A stretch of 64,000 bases of DNA from Vespula vulgaris (GCF_905475345.1 NC_066586.1:9866400-9930399); one strand, 5' to 3'. Shown: positions 24,850-38,602, counted from the first letter of the stretch. Notes: generated from the letters alone by a model not told the origin. Numbers and translations: made by a program.

Positions 24850-26400
24850 GTTTATTTAGTTATACATATATTCATATAACCTACATTCATATCTTCGTTA
24901 CCCAAGAAAACCATTTTATTCTCGATGAAACGAGAGAGTCGAACTCGAGACTCAAAATCCTTCGTGAAAATTGTTTTCGATGTGCACAGTGTGGTTGCAA
25001 ATATCTCATGTAAATATTCTCGCAACGCGCAGTGGGATATTTGCAGTGAAAAGCCGGACAAAATTCATATCTCTTGACCTACTTGACCGATTGGTTCGAA
25101 ATTTTCTATATGCCTTCAGTGCATATGTCCTTATATCTCATACCAGAATTAATTCAAAATCTTTTTTTTTATTTTTTTAATCCGTCATATTTCTATCATC
25201 GACTTTTTTCTTTCATTTTCCTGTTTGTTATAATTAAATTCGCACTAATTAAGAATCATATTGATTTTTTTATTTCAAATAAACATTTTTATTTCAAAAA
25301 AAATCAGGCGCAATCACATTGATCTTTTTTATCTCAGTAATCCTTAAAATTTTCGAGATAATTACATTATTTATTGACATTTTTGTCTTTGAGTTTCCAT
25401 ATTATATCAAATAATTATTTTAGTGTCATCAATTTAATTCCAATAGTTTGCATTGAAGAATTTACTGATATTTTAATGTTTATCTTATACGAATTAAATA
25501 CTAACTTAATATACGAAAATAAATATATATGTATAACATACATTAAATATAAATTATACAAAACATAACTTAAACAGAATAAAATTAAGGAGAAACTAAA
25601 CTATAATAAATATATTAATTAATATAATATTTAAAATATAACATTTAATTTAATTAATTAATATAATAAATAAAATATAATAAAGTATGTAAAAGATCTG
25701 TTCAGAATATTTCGCTATCATCTCAAACGATTCTATTTCAACTGAACGCAGACAAAAATTAGAGAATAGTCAAAGGTATGTCATAAACAATTCCAGGTCT
25801 AGTGTTAATAATCTAAATCTTTCACAGAGACCGTGACATACAGTGACAAAATGTGAACATACAGACACAGCATACCTGAAATGCTACCACTCTTACTTAA
25901 ATTAGCTATAAAACTTCAATCCGGATGAAACCGAAACAATTTTGAATGTATCGTGATTAGAAAACTTTACGGATTATAATGATAACTTATATTAGATTAA
26001 GCCTATAATACCATGAGATATTATAAATAAATCGTTAATGAAATCTTAGAATCTTAAAAAATGAGTGAATTATTGGTTATTTCCAAATATTGGTATATAA
26101 GTATACGATAAAAACATAAAACCTGTTAGAAAATGCAGTATATATTTTTCCGAATAACTTATATACTATAAAAATATAGAAAATTTTTTTAGAAAATCGC
26201 TAATAAATGAAGGATGTTTCACAGTATGGTTAAAAAAAAGAAACACGTGCCATAAAATCTCTTTAGAACTGTTTCATGAGCGTACAAATGAAAAGGAAAA
26301 AAGGATGGGTGTATTATTCTTCAGACATTCAATAACCTCGAATGATCGAAATTGTACAGTTTATACAAAATTTTTGAAATAGATTTTTTAACGACTCTTC
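24850..26400. other. AT-rich gene-free region
   Basis: AT-rich sequence with TTAATTAATATAAT-type low complexity at about 25595-25690. Frames at 24971-25180, 25074-25322 and 25374-25568 are rich in F, I, Y and L, as expected for chance frames in AT-rich DNA. Nothing else is recognised. Confidence 0.5.
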
Positions 26401-27051
26401 AGTAAAAATACCTCAATTTGCAACGTTTGCGTTGTTTTCGAATCGAGGGATTAGTAAGAACAGGGAGGGGAGAGAAGCATGATGGCATGATAAATCTGGA
26501 CGCGTCGATTTGATTCACCCGATAGCGTTGCTCCGATGGAAAGATATGGGTCGATAACCTTTCTTCCCTTTCGACGTGGCCATCGAGCTTGCCTACATTT
26601 TTCCATAGCCACGAAATGGATATATGAAGGCCCGTTGCTCTGCCGGTTACCCGGGCGGTTATGGACAACGGGCGAAACGCGCTCGTGAGTATTCCTCGAA
26701 GCGGAGATGATCGAGTCTCGCCGCAATTGAAATTGATATTTTTTTTTTCCGCATGGCCGGTTGTTCCTGTCGTTCTCGATCCATCAATCGTGTACGCGAG
26801 ACGTGCGACGGCCGGGAGAGAATCGAAATCTCTTGTTTCAACGCTCAGTCGAGCCGAATCCGAGTTCCGTCGTCGTCGCGTTTGAAAACATTTTCGTTAA
26901 CACGTTTCGTTATCGACCTTCTAAACGTTCTAATGTTTGTGCTCTTGTGCTTGCCAGCCATGAAATAACGGGACACAGGAGATTCCAAAGGTTTTGTCCG
27001 ATAAAGATCTAACGTTTTTTTCCTATGTTCTTTTTTCTATACTGCTTTTAG
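26401..27051. other. Mid-GC region, no gene identified
   Basis: Overlapping open frames occur on both strands (26399-26668, 26451-26726, 26661-27012), a sign of few stop codons through higher GC and not of coding. The last 40 bases form a pyrimidine tract that ends in TTTTAG, a good 3' splice site for the candidate exon that follows. Confidence 0.45.
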
Positions 27052-27195
27052 GTAGTCCACGACATCGATTTTTCGATCGTGAGAAGCACCACTCGGAAAT
27101 TTACCTTTATACGGTAGACGAAAGTCGTGACGTTGCAAAAGGACCGTGTACCGTCGGAACTCGCAGAAACGAATACGGGGATTGCCTTTGCCATC
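27052..27195 (+). CDS. Candidate internal exon, unknown gene
   Basis: I do not recognise the product. A pyrimidine-rich 3' splice site (TTTTAG, ending at 27051) and a consensus 5' splice site (CATC then GTGAGT at 27196) enclose 144 bp that stay open in one frame. Both boundaries fall after the first codon base (a symmetrical 1-1 exon), common for extracellular modules. The peptide includes FFDREKHHSEIYLYTV and GPCTVGTRRNEYGDCLC, with three closely placed cysteines that suggest a secreted or extracellular domain. No partner exon was identified; an acceptor near 27452 would continue in frame but leads into low-complexity sequence. It could be an exon of an unknown upstream gene or a pseudoexon. 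Confidence 0.35.
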
Positions 27196-28190
27196 GTGAG
27201 TAGTTGTCCTACTCTACTTCTTTTTCTTCTTTCTCCTCCCGATGCAGGGGTTTGAGACGGAAGTTTGGAAGCTGGGAGGACAAGTGAAGAACTAAAAACC
27301 AGAACCGATACGACGCTTTGAAAGTTTTTCACTTTAACAATTATGAGCCGAAATTGAATACAGCTTAGACCAGCTGTAAGTTCGCTCGATTTGCTATTCT
27401 TATCGCAATCGGCTGTCTCTATAAATAACGTCTACGATTTCTTCGAATTTAGGCGGACTGTGCGCTCTTGAGAGACCCCTACCTCTTTCCTTTCCTTTTC
27501 TCTCCCCTCTTCTCTTTTTCGAGATGACTCGCTTGGATGCTGCCTTCATTCTTTATTTTTCTTTTTCTTTACTACGCTCCACCTAAATGTCTAGAGAGAT
27601 AGAGATTGAGAAAGAACCTCGAGCCATATTTATTAGTCACATTTACACGAGCATTAACGCGTTAATCGCTCGAGTGACTGAATCTCTGCTTAAAACGACT
27701 TTAATCACTACTATTTTATATATTACATCCTCTACGAGAAGTGAAGTCGCCGACTATCAAAGTTATTTATGAGAATACTCCCAACCACGCTTTCTACCGC
27801 ATTTTTCATCGTCATTAGCACACGAAAGAACAGAAATTTCGAATTCGGACGATTCCAAAAGATATTTTGGAAATATTCAAAAAGATGAGGAAAGAGGAAG
27901 CGAGAGAGAAAAAGAAAAGACAATTGGCGAGCACATTGAGAAACATCGCGGCATTGTAAGGGAAGGGAGTTCGAAATTTGTGTTTGAAAGTTCGCCAACG
28001 ATTCTGCTAAGTTTCGACCGCTCGTCCTCGTACGCTTTAACGTGCTCTCTCGGAAAGTGCATCCTAAGGCAGAAGTTCGATGTGGCGTAGGCGCCGTAGC
28101 TATTCTAGGGCGCTCGAGTGTGCGTCCGCACGTTGTTTGTTTTCCGTAAAAAAGAAAGAAAGAGAAAGAGAGAGAGAAAGGGAGCGGGAA

Positions 28191-28229
<39 letters not shown>

Positions 28230-30720
28230 TAGCTAGATAAAAGAAATCGAAGTCAGAACGAATGGAGTAAAAAGAATTTCTCGAAGGGTTTGAACGAACG
28301 GTAATAAAAAGAAGAGAAAGAGAGAGGGAGATGGAAATGAAGCAGTTGACATTAGATGCAACATCGCGAAGGAATTGCACGAAAGTTAAATAGATGAAAC
28401 TAGCCATCGTTCATTTCCGTTTCGAATATCCGATTCGTACTTTGCAGAAAGTTGCTTTTATAACGTTTTCTCGGTTGTTTACTAAACGGATCAACCCACT
28501 AAGAGGAGAGAGGTCTTTATAACATCGTAGAAGGCTACAAATCCAGTGAATTCTTAATTTTTCCGAATATCTGCTTTTCGATGTTTCTTGTTACCAATTC
28601 CTGCAGTTAGAACGTACTGCTTTCGCGAATACACTACTTCTTGCGTGTTTTCAGTCGGTAGATAGCTCCAAGGGAATACTTTCCACATCGATGTAGCATC
28701 TACAGTCATAAATTCTGGAAAGAACGAAGAACTATCTTGTCCGTTCCCAATCTCCTCTATTAATCTCTATCTCTTTATAAAAACGTCGATGTTCGATAAA
28801 CTTTTGTGGGAATTTAGAATGTCAAGTTTTGAATTCCTTTTCCGGAGATATACCTATCTACATACATAGGTATGCTTCGTCGCCAAGCAGAATATGTACA
28901 AGAAGTGGGAAATTTTTTAATACTCGAGATTTATCACCCTCTGCTGGTGCGGGTGCCCGTAACCTTCTGGATAAACTGATTTCCTTCTTGCGCGTTTCTT
29001 CCTACGTAAGAAGAATTTCCCAGGCTAGACAAATAAACGCATATACATCATGGCCACGCCATATTTTCACTCAGGGATACTTCTCTGAGTTTATGATGAA
29101 ATACTTACTCTAGTTTTATTCGTAAAAGCATTGTTCTAATTCTTTAGATAGAAAGAAAACAAAAAAGGATAATGTAAAAAGGGACAGTCGATCAGCTTGC
29201 TCACGAAATTGGTTACACGAAAACAAATTTACGATCTTTGATATAACAACGGTAGAAATGCCCGTAGGCAGATAAATCCGAAAGCTCCTGATAGTAGGTT
29301 AATGGAGCTTCCAGCCAATCATTAGACAGATTAGCATATCTACTTGCTACCGTGTAACATTGCTACCTCTCAACGTTGTCACCATGCAAATCGTTCATCG
29401 CTTCGTTATTCTTGCCATACCATCGTATAAAAGGAAAGAGAGAGATTAAAAGAAAAGAAGGTTAAACAAATTAGACTAAACATTGTTCACCAATTTTTAA
29501 CGTAATTCGCTATTTAAATATCGACGATGTTGATCGTTGAGAAATAGAGGGTGAAAAAAAGATTGCTAACAAAAATAGATAATATAGAAAAATGATGGAA
29601 ACAGCATGATAATAAAATGTAATATATACTAAACAACTACATACAAAAGAACATAAGATCGTAACTAAAGTAATAATGTGCCAATTCTCCCCTTTCGTAC
29701 GCTCAACTACAACTGACTGCTTCTTTATTTCTCTTTTTCGAACTCCCTCTTCAATAATCCGGGTCCTAAAAAGTAAACGGAAAAACTCAACCTTACGTAG
29801 TCACATAGAAGCCATCTATATCAATCGCTTATATCAAACACACAATTTGTTGACAAACTTTGCAATTAGGTATCTTTAAATGACGAAGGCGTAGACAAAT
29901 ATAAGCGACTTATATAATGACTATATAAGTGACCCTTAAAATGACTATCTTAATTAATTTATGACTTTGTATTTTATACTATAGAATAATTTTAAAAGTT
30001 ATCACAGGTCAGGAAATTTTCCATAAAGTCAATTCCACAAGTATGAACTATCGCATTTATCAAGTCCAAAAGCGTACAACTTTCTCCTAGATAATAGTAA
30101 GGAATGTCGATTGTCTATCGATGCTCTATAATCTGCCTCGTTTTATCTGAGTTTCCACAAGAAACTCAAGTAAAACCATTGCGGTCACGCATTACATGTT
30201 CATCCACAGGGCGAAAGACGAACTTTCGTGCAAGTTAAATACGAGAGAAAAGCGAAGACTTATCGTGTCGGCACATCGTCCTAAAGGCAGGCGTAATTGC
30301 AAATGAAATTTTCCTTTGTGAGACGCACAGCTTGGCTATTCTCCTTTTCAAAAAACCTTTTCAAACTTTCCCTTTGAAATTGGAATTCTGTTTATATCCC
30401 AAATACATGTTTCTGTAATTAAAAGAGAGAACGATCTTAATATGAATTATCTTATACATTGCATCACAATCTTTGCATATAAGTTCGTATACTGTTATAG
30501 ATATTAAATAACTTCCTTTCATCCATATTTCGATACCATTTCATCGAAGCGAGATATAGCTTTTCTTTTTCATTCTCGATTAAATTAAAAGATGGAATGT
30601 TGTAAGAGTGTGTAGCGCCGAACACCTTGTTACTCTACGGTAGTCGTTTCGTTAGCCTCTGTGTCATCGTTCCCGTTGTCGCATTTCCTCTTCCGCTTGC
30701 TCGTAGCAAAAAAAGGATGG
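27196..30720. other. Mid-GC noncoding region
   Basis: No gene is recognised. It has a GA-rich tract at 28147-28230. Frames at 27732-27998, 28105-28407 and 28829-29113 have no domain; the second is largely a translation of the GA tract. Confidence 0.5.
28147..28230 (+). repeat. GA-rich microsatellite
   Basis: AAAGAGAGAGA-type purine tract with a pure (GA)n run at about 28207-28229. Confidence 0.8.
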
Positions 30721-31018
30721 TTCACCGGCCAGCAGCAGTAGCGGGGCGCCGACGTCGTCGGAGCAGGAGGAGTAAGAGATTGAGGAGAAGGTGAAGAAGG
30801 TGGAAGAGGAGAAGTGGCGATAGCGATGGTGCAGGGTTGGAAAGCTTCAAGGGCCTGAGTTGGCAATAGTGGAGAGCACCCACTCGTTGCGACACTCGCG
30901 AGCGGCCTCATTGTCTCTCGAGAGTCTTCGCGCTTCTCCAGCTTCGTCCTCCCCTCTCCCATGCGCTTGGTCTCCTCATCCAGTCGGCCCTTTTCCTCTT
31001 CCGCGACCTTTCTACTGG

Positions 31019-31065
<47 letters not shown>

Positions 31066-31112
31066 GCGGCGGCAAGCAGCAGTAGCAGCAGCAGTAGCAA
31101 CAGCAACACACT
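30721..31112. other. GC-rich block with triplet repeats
   Basis: A GC-rich segment with AGCAGCAGTAGCGG near 30732, GGAGGAG-like units, then a (CAG)n array and imperfect CAG/TAG/CAA units up to about 31110. Both strands show repeat-encoded frames (poly-Q, poly-A, poly-L), which I do not regard as genes. Its composition resembles the Rbp6 leader at 42.2-43.2 kb, so an alternative upstream promoter or untranslated exon is conceivable. Confidence 0.45.
31022..31063 (+). repeat. (CAG)14 trinucleotide repeat
   Basis: Fourteen uninterrupted CAG units, followed by CGG and imperfect CAG units. In one plus-strand frame this gives 14 or so glutamines after WW, but no start, domain or splice context supports a real polyglutamine protein. 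Confidence 0.9.
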
Positions 31113-32278
31113 GGCACTAGGACATCAGCCCTTGTTTTAACGAGCTCGAATCCCACCCCCGTCACGTTTGCGATACTTGCACCAAAGACACACAGCTCGT
31201 CGGTATGGCAGGTTTCTGTCTTTTTCTTTCTTCTCCTTTCTCTTTTCTCTTGGAAGTCTCTCTTGGAAGTGTTGGAAGGTGGTGGATCGGCATCGCCATC
31301 ACCACTACCATCACCGCAATACCGTCGAAGAAGCATGGCATAACACAGCTAGTCTTAATAAGCTTATGCAGCACTCTCCAACTACGTCGGAGCGAAGCTC
31401 AACCCAATATCCTCGTCGACGTCTTCAAGATGACACCAGGTCGATTCACGGAGTCTAGTTACGTCCACATGAACTCACGCGCTTCTTACCTCTATTCCCG
31501 GTCCCTTCCACTCTTCCTAAGACGACAAAAGAGCGTCTTCTTAAGCAATTTCTCTCACACATATCATCACGATCTACTTTCTTTACTAAAAGAAGCGAAT
31601 AAACTCGTCGTTCAAACAGTAGTTTCGGAGATATCTGTCCTGTTCTACTGCCTCTAAGAATCAGTCCAAGTTATTGCTGTAGAATACACTTACGACGCGA
31701 GGACAAGCGATAATGGATCAGGTGTAAATGAAATTCTCGTCACGACGACGTTAGTCAGCTTTTGGCAACAGTACTCGCAGGGAAAGCATTTGGGATGCGA
31801 TCGAACACGTTACGAGACAATGGCGACTAAATTTCGTGCCATCTCGAAAGAAGAGGAGGACCGAAAAGGGTGTGGTGTCGACAACGGTTGATGAGTGGAT
31901 TGTAGGGACAAGTAGAAGAAAAAGAAGACGGTGGCAGTGGTGGTTACCGAGCACGTCCACGAAGAAGAACGGACTTGCATCTTTCCTTTGTGGAAATGCG
32001 GTAACGCTGGCTAGACACTTCCTTTCATCCATGCCATCAGTTCGCACTTTTTGGAGAGTCGACTGAGAAAAAAGGATAAAATAAAAGAAGGAAGAGATAG
32101 GAAAATGTTGTCTAGAACTTTGATATTTCTCTCTTTCTCTTACTCGATTAAGATCTGGTTAATTAAATCAGACATTAATTTTTCGTTTCTGATAAGACAA
32201 TTTTATAATATAGATCGATCAATGATATTAACTTATTATGAAGATATTAAATGATATTAACTTATTTAAATCTTGTAG

Positions 32279-32281
<3 letters not shown>

Positions 32282-32325
<44 letters not shown>
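32282..32325 (+). repeat. (GA)22 microsatellite
   Basis: Uninterrupted (GA)n run followed by AAGAGAGAGGAAGAA. The RERERE-rich frames here are repeat translations. Confidence 0.9.
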
Positions 32326-32334
<9 letters not shown>

Positions 32335-34120
32335 GAAGAAACGAGAATTGCAACGAGAGATACTCCACTGAAAATTTTGCGAACTTTCTTGAGATACTTT
32401 ACGTCTGTTATTTCCAGCTCTTATTGTCGCATTCTATTTAACATCGAATTTGAGTGAGAGCTTTCTGCTACAACGAAGTTCCGAGGGCGCTGAAATGGAT
32501 ATTTGCACGAGGGCTGAGCGATAGAGCAAACGAGTTATTAACCGTTTGTGCGATATAACATTCCGAGATCATAATCGTAAACGTACGCCGATACTTACAG
32601 AACAGAACAAAACAAATACAGTAACGTTATGCCGCTCGTAAATACAAGACGAACGCTTTTAATGCTATACTAGCGAGCGATGCAAAAGTAACGATCTTCG
32701 AGAGAGGAAGAGAAGAGAGAGAGAAAGGGCAAGATGGAACGACATATTTATCGATATCGAAGAGCTCTTTTCTCTCTCTCCATTTTGCCCTTCTACCTTT
32801 TTTAGTCACAATCGAAATTGGCCGCATAAATCGATTCGAGCGTGATAAGGCAACGATTTCTCTCATAAAATTGATATTGCTAGACGCGTCTATGCCGCCT
32901 ATAGGAAGTAAAAAAAGGATAAAGATCCATACAAAAAGCCCAAGCTTAAAGTCTCTAAAACACTCAAAAAGTATATAGCGATTTATGAGAGGCAAGATTC
33001 GAGACAAAAGAGTATTCTATTCTTTTATTTCTTTTTTTTTTATTTCTCTTGAAAAATATAACAGAATATCGGTACTCTCTTTTACAAAAGACATTCGATC
33101 GCCTTTACAACTTCCAAATATGTAATGTTTTTGAATATTTGCTATTTTTCATTATAATGTACTATCTTTTCGTTTTATCGTAAAATATTGAATTGAAATA
33201 AATGAAAACTTGATTAATTTGAGATTTTTGAGAGACAAAAACAAGAAAAGATATTATACCTTTGATACAACAAAATATTATAGAATAAATATCAACTCGA
33301 ATCTGCTTCGATTCTTTTAACTAGACTGTAACTTATTTGTTAGGATCATCAGGCGACGTGAAAATTAATAAATTTCAAGAATCTCAAAGGTCCGAGAGAT
33401 TACTTTAATGGTCATCTTCAAGTCATTGGAACGTGCGCATTAGAGTTTGTTTAAACGACATCGAATCAGTTATTTTATCGTTCTTTTATAGTGACGCTTC
33501 TTTTTTTATATATTTTATACGTATAATCATGGAGTCGGCAATTTTTGATCTTTGGTTTTGACAATAAAAATAGCATGCGGCAAAGCGAATCGATCGTCAG
33601 TGTTGCATGACGACGTTTAGATGATTCCATTATTTCATCGGTAGATGCATTGATGTTCAATTGTTCAAACAAATCAAAATAAAGTAAACTTAAAAAATTG
33701 CAAGGAGAAAATGGCGATCAAAAACTGTACCAGTCCAATCGGTCGACGTCAATTCAGTAAAATTACTACTGTCAAAATGTATGTCGTGTGAACTTATAGT
33801 TAACTCGTTAGTCTAGCTTTTGGTACAGTTCTCGGAATAAGTCTTCGAGGATAGAAGAGAAACTCAAAAGCTCGAGAGAATCTCAAAAAAAGTAGAACGG
33901 CCCGGAACACTTGGATCTTGCTTGTTCCACCGCTTCGAACTTCTTCTTTCTCGTTCCCATCTTTGTACCTCCTTTTTATACACTTTACCTTTTTATACAC
34001 TTTTTGAGGCGCAGAACGGAATTAGTTTCTGAAACAGGTCCGCTTGTTACCAGCAACGACGACGTTCACGCGTGTTTTCCGCTCCTCTTTTTCGCCCGAT
34101 TCATATTCTTTCTCTCTCGG

Positions 34121-34142
34121 CAATCTCTCTCTCTCTCTCTCA

Positions 34143-34180
<38 letters not shown>

Positions 34181-34220
34181 CTCTTTCTCACCCTCTCTCA
34201 TTCTCTCTTTTTCTCTTTCC
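34121..34220 (+). repeat. (CT)n tracts
   Basis: Two long (TC)n runs (about 34124-34141 and 34145-34176) within a pyrimidine-rich stretch. Confidence 0.85.
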
Positions 34221-34792
34221 ATTCGCTTTTCCCATGTCTTCCTCTATTACGCATTTCCGGCTCGTTGGACCGGAAACGCTAAGATAAGACGGGTTTACAC
34301 CACTCTCTTCGCAGAGAAGAGATGTTGGGCAGGGTTAGGCTGGGTGTGTCTTATCCGGAAAATGTTATGTGCACGTGGCTGGCATCGATCTTACGTCTAA
34401 TGGCTCGACGGAACGTGGCCGATCGAATTGCTTTCCTTATGCATCGAATATCCTGCTCTTTCAAAGGACTAGAACCATTCAACTGGTGTGCCAGCTACTC
34501 ATCCACAATTGCATCTCGTATCGCAAGAATTTAAACCGACGAACCTTCCGTAAAACGTAAATTAATCGAGATCAAGAATACGATATCTCTCATAATTAAA
34601 AAGGAAACGAATGGAGATGACAATAAAGAAAAAGATATTCGGAAGGTATTGCGAATTATCGGCCAAAGCGTGAATTTTTTGAGGAAAATGTCCCGCTTTT
34701 GATCAACGATTCGAGGACCATCAAACTCGACGAAATGTCTGACGCTGCAGTCGCTTCGTGAGTTCGCCGTGGCGTGAAGTACGGTAGAATAT

Positions 34793-34880
34793 GCTCTCTC
34801 TCTCTCTCTCTCTCTCTCTCCTTCTCTCTCTCTCTCTCTTTCTCTCTTTCTCTTTCGCTCTTGCTCTCTCCTTTCTACTC
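34793..34880 (+). repeat. (CT)n tracts
   Basis: (CT)n runs at 34794-34820 and 34823-34840 within a pyrimidine-rich segment. Confidence 0.85.
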
Positions 34881-35609
34881 TTTTTCATCGTTGACGACTG
34901 TGGAAAACGCCCGACATCCCCTTGCGACCGCGATCCTCTCTTCTACCTCTACTCCGCCCCACTGTCATTGGATATGAATATCGTCAGCTCTTTTTCACCC
35001 CCCGTCGAACATATTTCAACGACAGTACGTACCGAGAAGCTCGATGGATGCTTCTATACCCCTCGACACAATCCCCGAATATGCTTGATCGTTCGTTCGT
35101 TTCAATAGGGATTTTGCCACTTTCGAAAGACTGCTACATTTCTAAAGGAGGAACCATTTTAAAGAGATAAAAGGAACATCTTGGAAGAAAAAGAAAATAA
35201 TCAAAAAACTTTCCTCATATTTTTTTGCAAGCATATCTTATACAATTAAATGTTTCAAACAAGAGCACCAATCGTGTCCTTCTAATTTCTCTATTTTCTG
35301 GATCTTACAAAAAACAAAACCATCTTCATATAAGCCTTTCACAAAAAACTGTTTTTCTTTTCTTTATTTATTTATGAAAAGTAAGTCAAAATTTGCGCGA
35401 AAATAAAAAAGTAGCCACGTTGTTGGTTGAAGGAGAAAGTAGATGGAAAATGTTTAAAAAAATACTTAGTCCGCTAGCTCACTACTTCGTCCACAGCCCC
35501 TCGAGAACGATTTATAAGGCAAATGTTTCAGCGGCTCGAGTTCGCCTCCGTTTTCTCTCTCTTCTTTGCTACTTCTTTGCGACATTGAATTTCTCTATTT
35601 CTTCGTCTC

Positions 35610-35612
35610 TTC

Positions 35613-35660
<48 letters not shown>

Positions 35661-35668
35661 TTGTTTCT

Positions 35669-35699
<31 letters not shown>

Positions 35700-35715
35700 C
35701 CTTTCTTTTTCTCTT
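35610..35715 (+). repeat. (CT)n tracts
   Basis: Successive (TC)n runs interrupted by TTTC and CCC. The long S/L/F-rich frames across it are artefacts of the repeat. Confidence 0.85.
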
Positions 35716-38555
35716 CATATCTTTGCGAGAAATCTCAACCCTCTTTTACTTTCGTCCAAGAAACTCGAATTTCTTTATTTTTCGTTAAGAAAAAGGCGAT
35801 GCCTTGTATCATTTCGAAGACGAATTTGCCCAAATCTTTTCGGACATTTCTTTATTTCTTCCTCATACCGACAAAGAGCATAAAAAAGCAAATCGAACCA
35901 AGAGGGAAAGAGAGAGAGAGAAAAAGAAATAAAAAGGGAGAAAAAGAGGTACCTATTATTCGCTTTACTTCGTTACTTCCATTTATATTACTTCTTTTGG
36001 CGTCAGCCCTTTCCGACTATTACTGCTTATGTCTCCGCAAGTTCTATAAGCACTACTTTGCAATTTCTACTATCAGGATTATTTTCATTTCGAGTTTCTT
36101 TTTTTCCTTTTTTCTATATTTTCATAAATTTTCTAAGTGTGAAGAGAAGAGTTTGAATTACATTCACAGTATCCACATTCTACTGAAAATCAGGATCGAT
36201 AGTGATTATTAGACGTTCTTCGTGCAAATTTTGTTTAAAAGTATTAGGTACGTCGAAGATTTATTTGCGAACACGATTATGCGTCGGGTTGCGTCTTACC
36301 GTTCAGGCGCGAATTGCCAGCGGACACATTCATCTGTGAGAGAAAATGTATAGTACTAGCTTGTATTCAAAGATGGTGCCACTAGCACGAGCTACGCGAT
36401 TCCGGTCGTATTCATGCGAGAATTATTGTTTGATATACAAGTATGTATTCATATATGTATACATAGAGATGCATGCTATCAAGAATGGTATTACATACGT
36501 ACGTATATACCTAAATACACACATCCTTACCTTTTTAAGCCATTTTATTCATAAATGCATAGGAATAATTATAATCAATACTTCTCGCCAATAAGGGACA
36601 AAGTTCCTACAACACGCCATGAGCCGATCTGCAAAAACTTGAAAAAAGCTTTTCTTAAAATCGAAACGTTCGCCCTTTTCTTTCCAATTCGTATGCAAGT
36701 TGATCGCCATCGGCTCCGTTATTTATACGATAAAAATACTAGAGAAGACTTTACAGAACAAGTTTAATATCGAGGATTTAATGACGCAGCGCGAAAGCCG
36801 TTTCTTGATGCGGCATCTCTTACCTTTTTAATGGTTGTTCGCACGTGATTCGGCCTCCAATGAAACGACGACAGTGATAGACATACGGACGGTTCTGATT
36901 AATGATATTTCACTATGGTTGCCGCGTTCAGTGGCAGACACACTGACTACCACTATTACGGCCAGCTCTTGCAAGCAACCCTTCTTCGGAACGAGAGAAA
37001 GTCATTAGGTCGTCCCTATACAAAGGTCTTAAGAAGAACTTCCCTTTAAGGGATGAGCATCATTAACTACGCAATCCGTCGTGTTCAGGGAGCCTTAACC
37101 CTTTAACCGGGGAGCTCGTTTACCGAAAGCGCACATGCACGTGCCATGGCAAACTTGCAGAGATGAGTTAACTCGTTATGTCTGTAGTAAATGCGAAATG
37201 TCATAATTTGTATATCTTATATGATTATTAAACAATAGGGAACTCAAAAATAGATGTTCTTTGATAAATAAGCGAACAATGTAAAAGAAAATTAATTTTA
37301 TTGAATAGTATGATATAACTGAATAATGTTATTTCACAGGCGGATTTGATTCCTTTTCATTGATTCTTTTTCATTTTTTCAGAATTTGTTTGCATCCAAC
37401 ATAGCTTATACCTACGAGTTACATTCATTTTGGATGCTGGGTCTGTAATCTGAGAAATGCCCTTCGGAGTAATTAATTGACGATTAATTAAAGTTGTAGA
37501 TTCTTATGGCTCGTAACGAAATGAAAGCGTAAATTACGCGCAATAGTTTTTTCAATATATTCTGCTAAAGAGTACATTTTGTCTAACTTTTCACTGCCTC
37601 GTTAGTTAGCTTATTCACGTAAAATTCATGTAGATAATATACGAAATGTGTAAAAATATTTTTGTATAATATTTTTTTTAGTCCGTTTCTTGATGCCTTA
37701 AAGGTGCAATTTGGTTATTACTTGCGGCCACTCCTCCCCCTCCATTTTTGTTATCGTTATAGAAATAGGTATTAACGTAATCTGATTTATAGACTTCGAT
37801 GTGTATACATTAAAAAATATATCACTCATTATTTTGATACATGTAAGAATTCATTTTTAATCGCTATTTTCTCGTTAACTAGACGTTAATAATGAAAAAT
37901 CTTGAACAATAAGTAAATATCTATTTCTTTTTAGAGCACGGTTCTATAGCAAAGCTGACGATGAACGAATCTCAAGGTGTCTCTACGATATATCGTAAAC
38001 ACTTGTAATCTACTTCACGCTCTTTTGTTGCGGACAGTAACGTCTTCTCACAACGTTAACGGGGTTAGAATTCTGTTGAAGAGGTACATTCACGACACGT
38101 AAAGTCTGGTCCGAATAATGGTGGTAGTAGGTACTACATAGGATCGTTTCTAATGGTGTGGTCTAATTGATACGCTCGCTGAAAACGCGAGTCACAAAGT
38201 CAAACGTGCTTTACCGAACGATCTTCAAAATCCCTTTGATCTACCGAGTTTCTCGTGAACGAGCCTAAACCGCCTTCCCTCAGAATTGTCTAAAGACGAG
38301 AAAGGATAGAGGGAAAGCTCTAGGTCCTCTCCCTTCTCCTCCTTTTCCTCCTCTTTCCACTCTTCTCTCTGTCTCAGCAAGAAGCGCGGTCTTTGTGTTT
38401 GGAAAGACATCCCTCTGTCACTCTCAGATAGCGCGATTCACTTCTCTAAAGCTTCGGAGTTTGTTTTAAAGTTTTGTCGAAAGGCAACATGGCAAGTGAC
38501 GTGCGTACGACGAGCGAACGTGAAGATTACGAATACCGACGAGGGAGAAAAACGA

Positions 38556-38560
<5 letters not shown>

Positions 38561-38600
<40 letters not shown>
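38561..38600 (+). repeat. (GA)20 microsatellite
   Basis: Uninterrupted (GA)n run. A purine-rich stretch continues to about 38640. Confidence 0.9.

Positions 38601-38602
<2 letters not shown>

Noticed and set aside
31205..31657. 150-codon plus-strand frame
   Set aside because: The first part is a CT-rich translation and the rest lacks any recognisable motif; an overlapping frame on the other strand is equally open.
32627..33007. 126-codon minus-strand frame with a hydrophobic N-terminal half
   Set aside because: No recognisable family. The hydrophobic and basic segments come from pyrimidine/purine-rich DNA, and no flanking exon was seen.
37089..37107. TTAACCCTTTAACC-like word resembling a piggyBac-type transposon end
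   Set aside because: No inverted partner was found nearby.
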